Assembly: GCA_903872005.1 (NCBI GenBank)
Contig: CAIQJD010000824.1
Span: 1-15,850 of the forward strand
Source: an uncultured bacterium
GTDB lineage: Bacteria; Chloroflexota; Anaerolineae; JACIWP01
Direction of reading: 5' to 3'
DNA length: 15,850 bases
The notes beneath the pieces are model-generated. The model did no database searches. It was given only the letters and a program-made list of their open reading frames with translations, and was not told the origin of the DNA. Shown piece after piece: positions 1-7,494 of the stretch. The translations under genes and the position numbers were made by a program. Position 1 is the stretch's first letter. Each line of letters begins with the position of its first letter.

Positions 1-777
1 CAGGTAGAGCGTGGTGAAGACATCGGAGATGCAGACACGAGCGTCGCCGGCGTCGTCCTGCTTGTGGAGCCGGTCTATCGCGGCGATATCGAGCGGATCG
101 CATTCGGCCACCAAGGTCGTGAGATAATGCTTCTCCCAATCTACCAGCGGGACAGTCGGTCCCATCTGGGAAAAATGATAGATGACGATCTGCGGGCCGT
201 TCACGACGTTCTGGGCCATGATGTCGCCATCCGCCTGGATGCCGACGCTGCCCGGCGCGCGACCTTGCAACGCTTGCGCCAGGGCCTGCAGGGCGCGCAA
301 CATGTCCGCCTGCAGGCCGGTCTGCGCCTTCAACTGCGCCAACGCCTGCGTTGGCTGCAACGCCGGCTCCAGTTCGGCCGCGCTGATGAACGCCCCCTGG
401 AACAACCGCCAGCACTCATCCAAATTCAGATCGGGCAGCTTGTCAGGAGCATAGCCGGCCCGCTTCATGAGCTTCTTCAGCCGCTCGACTTTGAGAGCAT
501 CTGGCTCCTCCTGCAGCAGGTACTTCAGCTCATGCGCCACGTCGGCATCCGCGAAGAACGCGGTGAAGAGCGTATCCAGGTGTTGACGCTGTTCCAGCGG
601 CAGCCGGCTGGCCGGCTGCAGGAAAGCGACGAGGCCGGCCTGCACACATCTCCGCAACGCCTGCTGGCGCTCGTCGCCCTCAATCAGCTCCCTCCCGCGT
701 TTCCCCAACGCCGTGACCAACTGCCCGGTCAGGCCGGCCGTCAACTCGGCCAAATAGCTGGCGACGAAACCATCCAT
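1..777 (-). CDS. STAND/NACHT-type ATPase, N-terminal part (C-terminus beyond window edge)
   Basis: An open frame runs from ATG at 777 to the window edge, giving 259 residues with no stop. Residues 1-170 are almost entirely predicted alpha-helical and rich in Leu, Ala and Gln. Residues 178-200 hold a short beta-like stretch with the motif AQNVVNGPQ (188-196). Residues 212-259 (VDWEKHYL, then LDIAAIDR, then ISDVFTTLYL) match the segment that commonly sits just before the P-loop in NACHT/STAND NTPases of Chloroflexota and cyanobacteria. The Walker motifs would lie beyond the edge, so the ATPase call is inferred. ATG 777 is preferred because GGAGGG (783-788) sits 5 nt upstream; GTG 780 is too close to it. 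The upstream gene stops at 782-780, so the two are translationally coupled. STAND proteins are signal-triggered oligomerising ATPases, often in defence or programmed death. Effector and sensor are not visible here. Confidence 0.72.
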   Translation of the reverse strand, partial: MDGFVASYLAELTAGLTGQLVTALGKRGRELIEGDERQQALRRCVQAGLVAFLQPASRLPLEQRQHLDTLFTAFFADADVAHELKYLLQEEPDALKVERLKKLMKRAGYAPDKLPDLNLDECWRLFQGAFISAAELEPALQPTQALAQLKAQTGLQADMLRALQALAQALQGRAPGSVGIQADGDIMAQNVVNGPQIVIYHFSQMGPTVPLVDWEKHYLTTLVAECDPLDIAAIDRLHKQDDAGDARVCISDVFTTLYL

Positions 778-779
778 CA

Positions 780-1286
780 CTACCCTCCGAACATCCCGCG
801 TGCGATCTGCCAGAGCATGGCCGCCAACGGCGCCAACTGAAACACCTGCCAGCCGAACTTGCCGGCCGCCTGCGCCGCCTCGGCCGCCGCCGTGAGGATC
901 TGGCTCACCTCCGCCAACTTCCGCACCACGCGACTCCCCTGCGGCTGCCCGCCGGCCAGCTCCTCCACCACCTTGCCCAACGCCTCGGCCGCATCCCTGG
1001 CCTCGGCCGGCGCGATCTCGCCGGCGGCTGCGGCGCTCTCCAGGCGCTTCCGCAGCGCCGCCGCCTCCTGCCGCAAATCGCCGGCGTTCGCCTTGGCCGG
1101 CTCGCTGATCACCTGCAACCCGACCACAACGTTCTTCGCCCGCAACTCCTCGGCGTCAATCCCCCCGCTGCGGATCGCCCGCGCCAAGGCCACCAGGCCG
1201 GCGGCTTGTTCTGCCGTGCCGGCCGGCGCCTGCACGCCATCCACGATATTCTCGGCCTCGATCTTCTTCGCCCGTATTCCGCCCAT
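780..1286 (-). CDS. Small STAND-associated protein with two A-x-N-[IV]-V-x-G-x-Q motifs
   Basis: A 168-residue protein without a named family that I can assign. It begins GGIRAKKIEAENIVDGVQ and carries AENIVDGVQ at 11-19 and AKNVVVGLQ at 50-58. A helical, charged middle follows (about 62-112), then PQGSRVVRKL (115-124) and an Ala-rich, hydrophobic C-terminal helix (about 143-168) ending in FGG. Proteins of this pattern are familiar to me as companions of NACHT ATPases in Chloroflexota; that is recollection, not a search result. The start is ATG 1286 because AGGAGG (1293-1298) lies 6 nt upstream. An upstream start at 1313 would lack this spacing. Its stop abuts the ATPase gene, so the two form one transcript. 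The third copy of the motif lies in that ATPase, suggesting they share a fold or bind each other. The C-terminal hydrophobic helix could contact membrane. Function unknown. Confidence 0.75.
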   Translation of the reverse strand: MGGIRAKKIEAENIVDGVQAPAGTAEQAAGLVALARAIRSGGIDAEELRAKNVVVGLQVISEPAKANAGDLRQEAAALRKRLESAAAAGEIAPAEARDAAEALGKVVEELAGGQPQGSRVVRKLAEVSQILTAAAEAAQAAGKFGWQVFQLAPLAAMLWQIARGMFGG

Positions 1287-1333
1287 CCAACGCCTCCTAT
1301 CACTCAGAAGCAACCCTCATCGCCGCGCCCATT

Positions 1334-1361
1334 ATCGTACTGCAAATCACAGCGCCGTCAA
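1334..1361 (-). promoter_or_regulatory. Sigma70-type promoter for the STAND pair
   Basis: Read on the minus strand, TTGACG (1361-1356) and TACGAT (1339-1334) are separated by 16 nt. Transcription would start about 40 nt before the ATG at 1286. The rest of the 279-nt gap between the divergent genes (1287-1565) holds no further gene that I can support. Confidence 0.5.
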
Positions 1362-1487
1362 ATCCGCACGCAAACCCATGAGGTCTCGCAGACCGCAAGG
1401 GTTTCTTGCCCGCGACTCTACCGCCCTCCATCCGCTCTATCACATCCATCCACACCACATACCCATCCCCAGCCGCCGGCTCCCGTC

Positions 1488-1515
1488 TTGACAAGCGCCA
1501 CAAAGCCGGTACAAT
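1488..1515 (+). promoter_or_regulatory. Sigma70-type promoter for the VOC-E1-M20 operon
   Basis: Consensus TTGACA (1488-1493) and TACAAT (1510-1515) are separated by 16 nt, giving a predicted leader of about 44 nt before ATG 1566. The ten bases CAAAGCCGGT just before the -10 box (1501-1510) nearly match those in the ACP promoter at 14369-14378. Confidence 0.72.
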
Positions 1516-1565
1516 CGCTGTCGCGACCGGCTTCAACGCCAATGTCACGCCGGCAGGAGATCCAC

Positions 1566-2096
1566 ATGTCCGAACAAGCCTCCCCCAACCCCCGCCAGTG
1601 GTTCGACAACTTCGTCCAGATCGGCGCGGTCGTCGAAAACATTGACGAGACCGTCAAAGTGCTGAGCGAAGTCTTCGGGCTTGGCCCATTTCGCGTCTTC
1701 AACTGGCCGCCGGCCGACCGAGCCGACCTGGAACGCTTCTATCACGGCCAGCCGGCGCAATTCACCGCTCGACTGGCCTTCACGGAAATCGGCAACACCG
1801 AGCTAGAGCTGATCCAGCCCCTCGAAGGCCCCAGCATCTGGGCCGACTTTCTGGCCGAACATGGCCCCGGCCTGCATCACATCCGCTTCAACACCTTTGA
1901 CCTGGAGCCGGCCCTGCAATACCTGCAAGGGCAAGGCGTCGCAGTCGCCCAGATGGGGCACGGCCTGCGCCCTGGCTCCATGTTCGTCAACCTCGACACC
2001 GAAGACCGTGTCGGCTTCGGCCTTGAAATCTTCAAGGCCGTCCGCGGCACCGATGGGCGAGCGCCCCGGCCGGCGGCCGACCATCCCCAACCCTGA
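1566..2096 (+). CDS. VOC-superfamily protein, methylmalonyl-CoA epimerase-like
   Basis: A 176-residue vicinal-oxygen-chelate fold protein. Segments LELIQPLEG (80-88), AEHGPGLHHIRF (97-108) and FGLEIF (151-156) line up well with methylmalonyl-CoA epimerase and Glyoxalase_4 proteins. Expected metal ligands E81, H104/H105 and E154 are present. The first ligand, normally the His of an I-D-H-[IV] motif, is Gln18 (FVQIGAVVE), so metal binding may be altered. The Pro/Ala-rich tail after residue 160 is longer than usual. ATG 1566 was chosen because AGGAGA (1555-1560) sits 5 nt upstream; longer in-frame starts would run through the promoter. It heads an operon with a second VOC gene 17 nt downstream and an E1 dehydrogenase. 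No mutase or acyl-CoA carboxylase gene is nearby, so true epimerase activity is not supported by context. Substrate unknown. Confidence 0.85.
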   Translation: MSEQASPNPRQWFDNFVQIGAVVENIDETVKVLSEVFGLGPFRVFNWPPADRADLERFYHGQPAQFTARLAFTEIGNTELELIQPLEGPSIWADFLAEHGPGLHHIRFNTFDLEPALQYLQGQGVAVAQMGHGLRPGSMFVNLDTEDRVGFGLEIFKAVRGTDGRAPRPAADHPQP

Positions 2097-2113
2097 TACC
2101 CAAGGAGACCACG

Positions 2114-2539
2114 ATGATCCTGCGAGCTGACCATGTTGGCCTGTGTGTCCAGAACATGGAACGCGCCATCGCCTTCTACCGAGATGTCATCGGCATGGTG
2201 AAGATCTTCGATCGCGAGTTCGATGCCACCCTGGCCCCGGTCCTCGGCCTGCCCGACGCCCGGTTGCGCGTCGTGAAGATGGAATATGGCGACTTCGTCC
2301 TGGAGATGTTCGACTATCACGTCCCCCAATCCCATCCGCCGGCACAGTTCCACGCCCAGTGGGAGCACGGCATCACCCACATCGGTTTCCTCGTCAAAGA
2401 CTTCTGGGCCGAATACCAGCGCCTCCGCGACCTCGGCGTCGAGTTCCTGGGCGAGGGCAACGAGATTCGTCCCGGCTGCTTTGTGGCCTACTTCCGCGGC
2501 CCCGAAGGCGAAGTCTGCGAGATTCGCGAGGTCAACTAG
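2114..2539 (+). CDS. VOC-family (glyoxalase-like) metalloprotein
   Basis: A 141-residue protein with the classic two beta-alpha-beta-beta-beta modules. H7 (ADHVGLCV), E64 (FVLEMFDY), H89 (ITHIGFLV) and E136 (EVCEIREV) give a complete two-His, two-Glu metal site. FYRDVIGM (21-28) is the typical helix of the family. AGGAGA (2103-2108) lies 5 nt before the ATG. It is in the same operon as the upstream VOC gene (17-nt gap) and the E1 gene (37-nt gap). Because the upstream paralogue has lost its first metal His, this copy may be the catalytic one, or the two may form a heteromer. The fold covers lactoylglutathione lyase, dioxygenases, epimerases and resistance proteins, so the reaction cannot be named from sequence. 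Confidence 0.88.
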   Translation: MILRADHVGLCVQNMERAIAFYRDVIGMVKIFDREFDATLAPVLGLPDARLRVVKMEYGDFVLEMFDYHVPQSHPPAQFHAQWEHGITHIGFLVKDFWAEYQRLRDLGVEFLGEGNEIRPGCFVAYFRGPEGEVCEIREVN

Positions 2540-2576
2540 CGCGCCTGAGCGCCCCCAACAGTGAGGACAACACCCC

Positions 2577-4769
2577 ATGAGTACATTCGTTGAGCAGGTC
2601 GCGCCGGCCGTCTGCCGCCGGCTGCAAGTGGACGATGACGACGCCCGATCCATCCCGCGCGAAGCTCATCTCCAGATGCTCTGCTACTTGCATCTGATCC
2701 GTGAGTTCGAGACCCGCCTGCTGGAGCTGAAGGACGCCAATCTCGTCAACGGCCCAGTACACGCCAGCATCGGCGAAGAAGCTGTGGCGGTGGGCGCGGC
2801 CCTGGCCCTGTGCCCCGGCGACTTGATCGCTTCCACCCACCGCGCCCACGGTCATTTCCTATCGAAGGCGCTGACCCATTACGCCCCGCCGGCTTATGAT
2901 CCGTTGACCCAGGGCATCACGCCGGCCATGCAAGCCATCGTAACCCGCACCCTGGCCGAAATCATGGGCTTCGCCGAAGGTTGGTGCGGCGGTCGCGGCG
3001 GCTCCATGCACCTCTACGATGCCGCCTCAGGCAACCTGGGCAGCAACGGCATTGTCGGCGGCGGCATCCCCCTCGCCACCGGCGTCGCCTGGGCGCAGAA
3101 GATCCAGCAGACCGGCCGCATCGTCGTCTCCTTTTTCGGGGACGGCGCATTCAATCAGGGGTGTTTTCACAAAGTCGCCAACATGGCGACCCTCTACCAC
3201 GCGCCGGTGCTCTATCTGGTGGAGAACAACCTCTATGCCGTCGGCACCTGCACGCGTGAGTCTTCCTGCGTGGAAGACCTCGGCCTGCGCAGCCTGGGCT
3301 ACGGCTTTGACAGCTACATCGTAGATGGCATGGATCCTATCAGCGTGTATACCGCCGTGCGAACCGCCGGCGAGACCATGCGCCAGCGGCCGACTCCCCT
3401 CCTGATCGAAGCCAAGACCTACCGCTACCGTCATCACGGCGGCGGCTTGATCGGCAGCGCCTTCGGCTACCGCACGACCGACGAAGAGGCCGCCTGGCGC
3501 GCCAGAGACCCCCTCACAACCTACCCGGCGACGTTGATGCGCCTGGGCCTCCTGACCTCCGCCCAAAACGAGCACTTCGCCGATGTCGCCCGCCGATCCG
3601 TAGCTGACGCCATCAACGCCTGCACCGAGATGCAGGCCGGCCAACGCGTGATCCCAGCCGCCAAATGGCCGGCTCCCGAATCTGCCGGCCAGCACATTCG
3701 TGGCGACGACGCGGCCGTGCGCCAACTTCCCTGCCGCGAGCGCGAGGATTTCGCTGCCTTCAAGCCGATGGGTTATGTCAATGCCGTCGCCGCAGCCACC
3801 TTGAACAACATGCGCCGCGACCCGCGCATCATCGTCCTGGGCGAGGACGTCTCCAACCTGCGCGGCGGCCCCTATGGCGCGACGCGTGGCATCAAAGAGG
3901 TCTTCCCCGACCGGCTGATCAACACGCCGATCTCGGAAACCGGCTTCGTCGGCATGGCCGGCGGCCTGGCTGTGGCCGGCCTCAAGCCGGTCGTCGAGGT
4001 CATGTTCCCCGACTTCGCGTTGATGGCCTCCGACCAGCTCTTCAACCAGATCGGCAAGCTGCGCCACATGTTCGGGGGCCAGGCCGCCTTCCCCGTCCTC
4101 GTCCGCACGCGCGTCGCCACCGGCGTTGGCTACGGCGGCCAGCACTCCATGGACCCCAGCGGCTACTTTGCCCAGTTCTCCGGCTGGCGCATCCTCGCTC
4201 CCTCCAACGCGTTCGACGCCATTGGCCTCTTCAACACCGCCCTCCAATTCAATGATCCCGTGCTCTTCATCGAGCATGGCCTGCTATATGGAGAAGAGAG
4301 TCCGGTCCCGACGACGACCAGTGGAGAATATGACCTGGACTACTACGTGGCCTATGGCAAGGCCAAAGTGCTGCGCGCCGGCCAGGACATGACCGTCCTC
4401 ACCTACCTGACCGGCGTCCGTGACAGCCTCAAGGCGGCTGAGGCGCTGGCCGGCCAGGGCTTCAACGCCGAGGTGATTGACCTGCGTACCCTCGACTATG
4501 CCGGCATGGACTTCGCGACCATCGGCGCATCGGTCAAGAAGACCGGCGCCGTGCTGGTGGTCGAACAAGGGGCGCGCAGTTGGACCATTGGCGCGCGCAT
4601 CGCCGAAGAAGTACAATCCCGCTTCTTCGACTTCTTGGACTGCCCGATCCAGCGCGTCACTGCGCTCGACGTCCCGCTGCCCGTCTCGCGCAAGCTGGAA
4701 GAAGCCGTGCTGCCTTCGCTGGAACAGATACGTTCCGCCATGCAGCGCGTCGCGCAGCGTCAGGTCTGA
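2577..4769 (+). CDS. Fused E1 alpha/beta thiamine-diphosphate 2-oxoacid dehydrogenase
   Basis: A 730-residue single-chain fusion of the two E1 subunits of the pyruvate/branched-chain/acetoin dehydrogenase family. Residues about 30-345 are E1 alpha, with the TPP/Mg motif GDGAFNQG (188-195) through ENN (216-218) and an active-site loop YRYRHHGG (282-289). A linker of about 50 residues follows. Residues about 396-725 are E1 beta, with LGEDV (421-425), the cofactor-activating Glu of ISETGFVG (E454), GGQHS (520-524, active-site His523) and a transketolase C-terminal domain. E1 decarboxylates a 2-oxoacid and passes the acyl group to lipoyl-E2. No E2 or E3 gene is in the window, so partner and substrate are unknown; acetoin, pyruvate or branched-chain oxoacids are all possible. 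GAGGA (2563-2567) lies 9 nt before the ATG. It is third in the VOC operon, with M20 following after 38 nt. Confidence 0.9.
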   Translation: MSTFVEQVAPAVCRRLQVDDDDARSIPREAHLQMLCYLHLIREFETRLLELKDANLVNGPVHASIGEEAVAVGAALALCPGDLIASTHRAHGHFLSKALTHYAPPAYDPLTQGITPAMQAIVTRTLAEIMGFAEGWCGGRGGSMHLYDAASGNLGSNGIVGGGIPLATGVAWAQKIQQTGRIVVSFFGDGAFNQGCFHKVANMATLYHAPVLYLVENNLYAVGTCTRESSCVEDLGLRSLGYGFDSYIVDGMDPISVYTAVRTAGETMRQRPTPLLIEAKTYRYRHHGGGLIGSAFGYRTTDEEAAWRARDPLTTYPATLMRLGLLTSAQNEHFADVARRSVADAINACTEMQAGQRVIPAAKWPAPESAGQHIRGDDAAVRQLPCREREDFAAFKPMGYVNAVAAATLNNMRRDPRIIVLGEDVSNLRGGPYGATRGIKEVFPDRLINTPISETGFVGMAGGLAVAGLKPVVEVMFPDFALMASDQLFNQIGKLRHMFGGQAAFPVLVRTRVATGVGYGGQHSMDPSGYFAQFSGWRILAPSNAFDAIGLFNTALQFNDPVLFIEHGLLYGEESPVPTTTSGEYDLDYYVAYGKAKVLRAGQDMTVLTYLTGVRDSLKAAEALAGQGFNAEVIDLRTLDYAGMDFATIGASVKKTGAVLVVEQGARSWTIGARIAEEVQSRFFDFLDCPIQRVTALDVPLPVSRKLEEAVLPSLEQIRSAMQRVAQRQV

Positions 4770-4807
4770 TGGCGCCGGCTACTGATCTCAAATCGGAGGA
4801 ATCCATT

Positions 4808-6181
4808 ATGTCAGATACGGCAATGAAGCGACTCTACACCTATGTGGACGCACACACCGAACGCGCCCTGCAGTTGTTGGAACGTTTCGCCGCGCAGCCC
4901 AGTATCTCCGCCCAGAAGCTCGGCTTGCCCGAAATGGCCGAGTTATGCCGGCAGGCCCTGGAAGAGTACGGCGTGCCGGCGCAAGTCCTGCCCACCAAAG
5001 GCGGCCCGCCGATTGTCTATGGCGAGGTACGCGGCAAGTCCGACAAGACCCTGCTGTTCTACAACCACTATGATGTCCAACCCGTGGATCCTCTGGAGCC
5101 GTGGGTCACGCCACCGTTCGAGCCGACCCGACGCGACGGTAAGCTCTTTGCGCGCGGCGTGGCCGACAACAAAGACAATATCGTCATCCGTCTGGAAGCC
5201 CTGCGCGCCTGGCGCGAGACCCTCGGCGAATTGCCGTGCAACATCAAATTCCTGTTTGAGGGCGAAGAAGAGAGCGCCAGCCCCCACTTCTATCAGTTCG
5301 TCGAGGAACACCGCGATCTGCTCAAGGCCGACGCCTGCATCATGGAGGCGGACAGCCTCGGCCCCGACGGCCGGCCGCATCTGACCCCCGGCGTCAAAGG
5401 CATGCTCAACATCCAGTTGACTGCCCGCACCGCCGCTATGGACGGCCACTCCGCCTACGCCGCCGTCGCGCCCAGCGCCGCCTGGCGCCTGCTCTGGGCC
5501 GTCGCCAGCCTCAAGACGCCCGACGGTCGCATTCAGATCGAAGGCTTCTACGATGATGTGCGCCAGCTCAACGCCCTCGAATCCGCCGCCGTGCAGAACA
5601 CGCCCGACGGCGAGGACAAGCTGAAAGCGGCCCTCGGCCTCTCATCCTTCCTCGACAACCTCACCGGCTATGCCTGGAAAGAACGCCTCTACAATGGCAC
5701 AACCTGCAATGTGAACGGCTTCCTCACCGGCTACACCGGCCCAGGCTACAAGACCGTCCTGCCGGCCGTCGCCAGCGCCAAGCTCGACTTCCGCCTCGTT
5801 CCCAATCAGCGGCCGCGTGACATCCTGGAAAAACTGCGCCGGCATCTGGATCGCTTCGGCTTCAGCGACATCGAGATCGAGGTGTATGGAGCAGAAGGCC
5901 CGGCGCGCACGCCACTAGATGATCCCTTCATCACGTTCATGAGCGCCCTATGCGAGGAATTCGCCGGCAAGCCCACGGTCATCGTCCCGAACAATGCCGG
6001 CACCGCGCCCAAGGACGCCCTGGTCGAAGTCCTTGGTCTGCCCACCGCCTTCGCCATGGGCGGCGCCGGCTACTATGGCTCGCAAATTCATGCGCCCAAT
6101 GAGCACATTCGTCTGGCTGATCTGCCCACAGCGATCAAATTCACACTGCTCCTCCTCTCGCGCTTCCCGACCTTCAAGTAG
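4808..6181 (+). CDS. M20-family dipeptidase-type metallopeptidase
   Basis: A 457-residue cytoplasmic di-zinc hydrolase, full length for M20 dipeptidases. Metal and catalytic residues are visible: H87 and D89 in NHYDVQP, D120 in RGVADNKD, general base E153 with ligand E154 in EGEEES, D182 in MEADS, and the C-terminal ligand H428 in QIHAPNEH. The dimerisation domain (about 195-310) has its conserved His214 in DGHSAY. The family cleaves dipeptides, carnosine-like or N-acyl amino acid bonds; the precise substrate is unknown. ATG 4808 is chosen because GGAGGA (4795-4800) is 7 nt upstream. An in-frame ATG at 4769 overlaps the E1 stop but would place that site inside the gene. RGVADNKD has Asp where many relatives have Gly after the Lys. 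It is the last gene of the operon, ended by a hairpin. Confidence 0.92.
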   Translation: MSDTAMKRLYTYVDAHTERALQLLERFAAQPSISAQKLGLPEMAELCRQALEEYGVPAQVLPTKGGPPIVYGEVRGKSDKTLLFYNHYDVQPVDPLEPWVTPPFEPTRRDGKLFARGVADNKDNIVIRLEALRAWRETLGELPCNIKFLFEGEEESASPHFYQFVEEHRDLLKADACIMEADSLGPDGRPHLTPGVKGMLNIQLTARTAAMDGHSAYAAVAPSAAWRLLWAVASLKTPDGRIQIEGFYDDVRQLNALESAAVQNTPDGEDKLKAALGLSSFLDNLTGYAWKERLYNGTTCNVNGFLTGYTGPGYKTVLPAVASAKLDFRLVPNQRPRDILEKLRRHLDRFGFSDIEIEVYGAEGPARTPLDDPFITFMSALCEEFAGKPTVIVPNNAGTAPKDALVEVLGLPTAFAMGGAGYYGSQIHAPNEHIRLADLPTAIKFTLLLLSRFPTFK

Positions 6182-6210
6182 TCGGCATCGAGATTCATCC
6201 TGACAAATGC

Positions 6211-6241
6211 ACAGAGAGCACGGATGATCCGTGCTCTCTGT
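6211..6241. terminator. Bidirectional hairpin terminator between convergent genes
   Basis: A perfect inverted repeat (6211-6224 pairs with 6228-6241, TGA loop), GC-rich near the loop and followed by CTTTC on the plus side. It lies between the M20 stop (6181) and the convergent amidohydrolase stop (6267), so it can serve both transcripts. The U tract is short, so termination efficiency is uncertain. Confidence 0.75.
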
Positions 6242-6266
6242 CTTTCGCGTGTGGTCGCGGAACAAG

Positions 6267-7484
6267 CTACACGCCGATCAGCTGCCCATCCCGCGCGACG
6301 ATCTGGCCGGCCCGCACCGTCAGGCGCGGCAGGAACTTCCACTCTCCCCAGAAGACCGTCCCGATGGAATCCCGATAGTCGAAGCGTCCGCGTTGCAGAT
6401 CCAACACGGTCACATCGCCGGCCGCGCCCGGCCGCAGCGTCCCTATCTCGCCGGCCACCCCCAAAATTTGCGCCGGCCGGCGGCTGCACGCCGCGATCAC
6501 CTCGCCCAGCGTCATGCCCAGGCTCAAGAAGCGCGACATCAGCGTCGGCAGGTCGAAGACCGGCCCGCCCACGTTCGCCGTATGCAGGTCTGAACCGATA
6601 GTATCCGGCTTGAACCCCCGCCCCATCGCCTCCTGGCACACCGCGAACGAGAAGCTCCCCGCGCCATGCCCCACATCAAAGATCACGCCGCGCCGGCGCG
6701 CCTCCAACGCTTGCGGAATCACGCGTCCATCCCCGTCCAGGATGCTGATCCCGCCGCCGCGCACGGAGTCCGGTCGCCGGCGCAGACCCTTGCCGTCCGC
6801 CGCCGGCTCCAGGCCGGCAAAGGCCGTATACGTATGCGTGACGATGTCGCCCGGCCGCAGCGCATCCAGGATCTCCCCGATTGGGATAGGTGAATCGCCG
6901 ACATGCACCATCAGCGGGCAGCCGGCGCGTTGCCCCGCTTCCAGCGCCAGGTGCAACGGCTTGGCCCCATTCTCCAGGACGATATAGCGCGTCACGCGCA
7001 CCTTCAGGCCAATGACAAAATCGCGATTGGTCTGCACGGCAGCGGCCGCCGCATCCACGTCCACCAGTGGCAGCCAACCCAGCTCCGTCCCCGATCCGCC
7101 GAAAGGCATCCCGATGGTCGAGATGTTCAGCAGCGCCCGGATGCGCGTGCGCGCCGGCTCGACGACAAAGCGCCGAAAGCCCACGATGTTCGTCGCGCCG
7201 GCGCTGCCGGCATCCAGCACCGTCGTCACGCCCTTCGCCAGCGAAGTCTCATCCGGGTCGAGGCCCAGGTCCGTGACGCCCGGGTACACGTGGGCATGCA
7301 GGTCAATCAGTCCCGGCGTCACCAGCCGGCCGCCGACGTCCTCCACTCGCGCCGCGCCTTCGGTCGGCAGCCCCGGCCCCACCGCGACGATCCGACCGCC
7401 GGTCAGCGCCACATCCGCGATCCCATCCATCTCCTGACTGGGATCTATCACGCGGCCGCCCTTCAGTAACAGGTCGCACTCCAT
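6267..7484 (-). CDS. Amidohydrolase/deacetylase-family metallohydrolase (TIM barrel)
   Basis: A 405-residue member of the amidohydrolase superfamily, resembling the amidohydrolase/deacetylase (EF_0837/Atu3266-like) group. Residues 1-58 form the N-terminal half of the beta-sandwich (LLLKGGRVIDP). The barrel has H63 and H65 (DLHAH), K161 as the likely carboxylated bridging lysine (GLKVR), H194 (MVHVGD), H217 (VTHTYT), H273 (VGHGAG) and D299 (IGSDLH). The C-terminal sandwich closes with GTLRPGAAGDVTVLD. All residues of a binuclear site are present, so it should be active. Relatives hydrolyse N-acetyl or O-acetyl small acids; the substrate here is not known. AGGAG (7492-7496) lies 7 nt upstream of ATG 7484 and overlaps the stop of the aldolase gene, so the two are co-transcribed. 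Confidence 0.9.
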   Translation of the reverse strand: MECDLLLKGGRVIDPSQEMDGIADVALTGGRIVAVGPGLPTEGAARVEDVGGRLVTPGLIDLHAHVYPGVTDLGLDPDETSLAKGVTTVLDAGSAGATNIVGFRRFVVEPARTRIRALLNISTIGMPFGGSGTELGWLPLVDVDAAAAAVQTNRDFVIGLKVRVTRYIVLENGAKPLHLALEAGQRAGCPLMVHVGDSPIPIGEILDALRPGDIVTHTYTAFAGLEPAADGKGLRRRPDSVRGGGISILDGDGRVIPQALEARRRGVIFDVGHGAGSFSFAVCQEAMGRGFKPDTIGSDLHTANVGGPVFDLPTLMSRFLSLGMTLGEVIAACSRRPAQILGVAGEIGTLRPGAAGDVTVLDLQRGRFDYRDSIGTVFWGEWKFLPRLTVRAGQIVARDGQLIGV

Positions 7485-7494
7485 TTCCCTGCTC

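Noticed and set aside
64..840. 258-residue plus-strand open frame rich in Leu, Gln and Arg
   Set aside because: Low-complexity antisense of the STAND gene; the minus strand has the ribosome-binding site, coupling and family-like sequence.
1380..1480. Small hairpins (GGTCT-CGC-AGACC and a nearby GGG/CCC pair) between the divergent genes
   Set aside because: Stems of five or fewer pairs occur by chance in DNA of this composition, and none sits at a regulatory position.
1566..2096. Calling the first VOC gene a true methylmalonyl-CoA epimerase
   Set aside because: The first metal His is Gln18, and no methylmalonyl-CoA mutase or propionyl-CoA carboxylase gene is nearby.
3027..4277. 416-residue open frame on the minus strand opposite the E1 gene
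   Set aside because: It mirrors the high-GC codon pattern of the E1 fusion, has no recognisable domain or ribosome-binding site, and E1 is unambiguous on the other strand.
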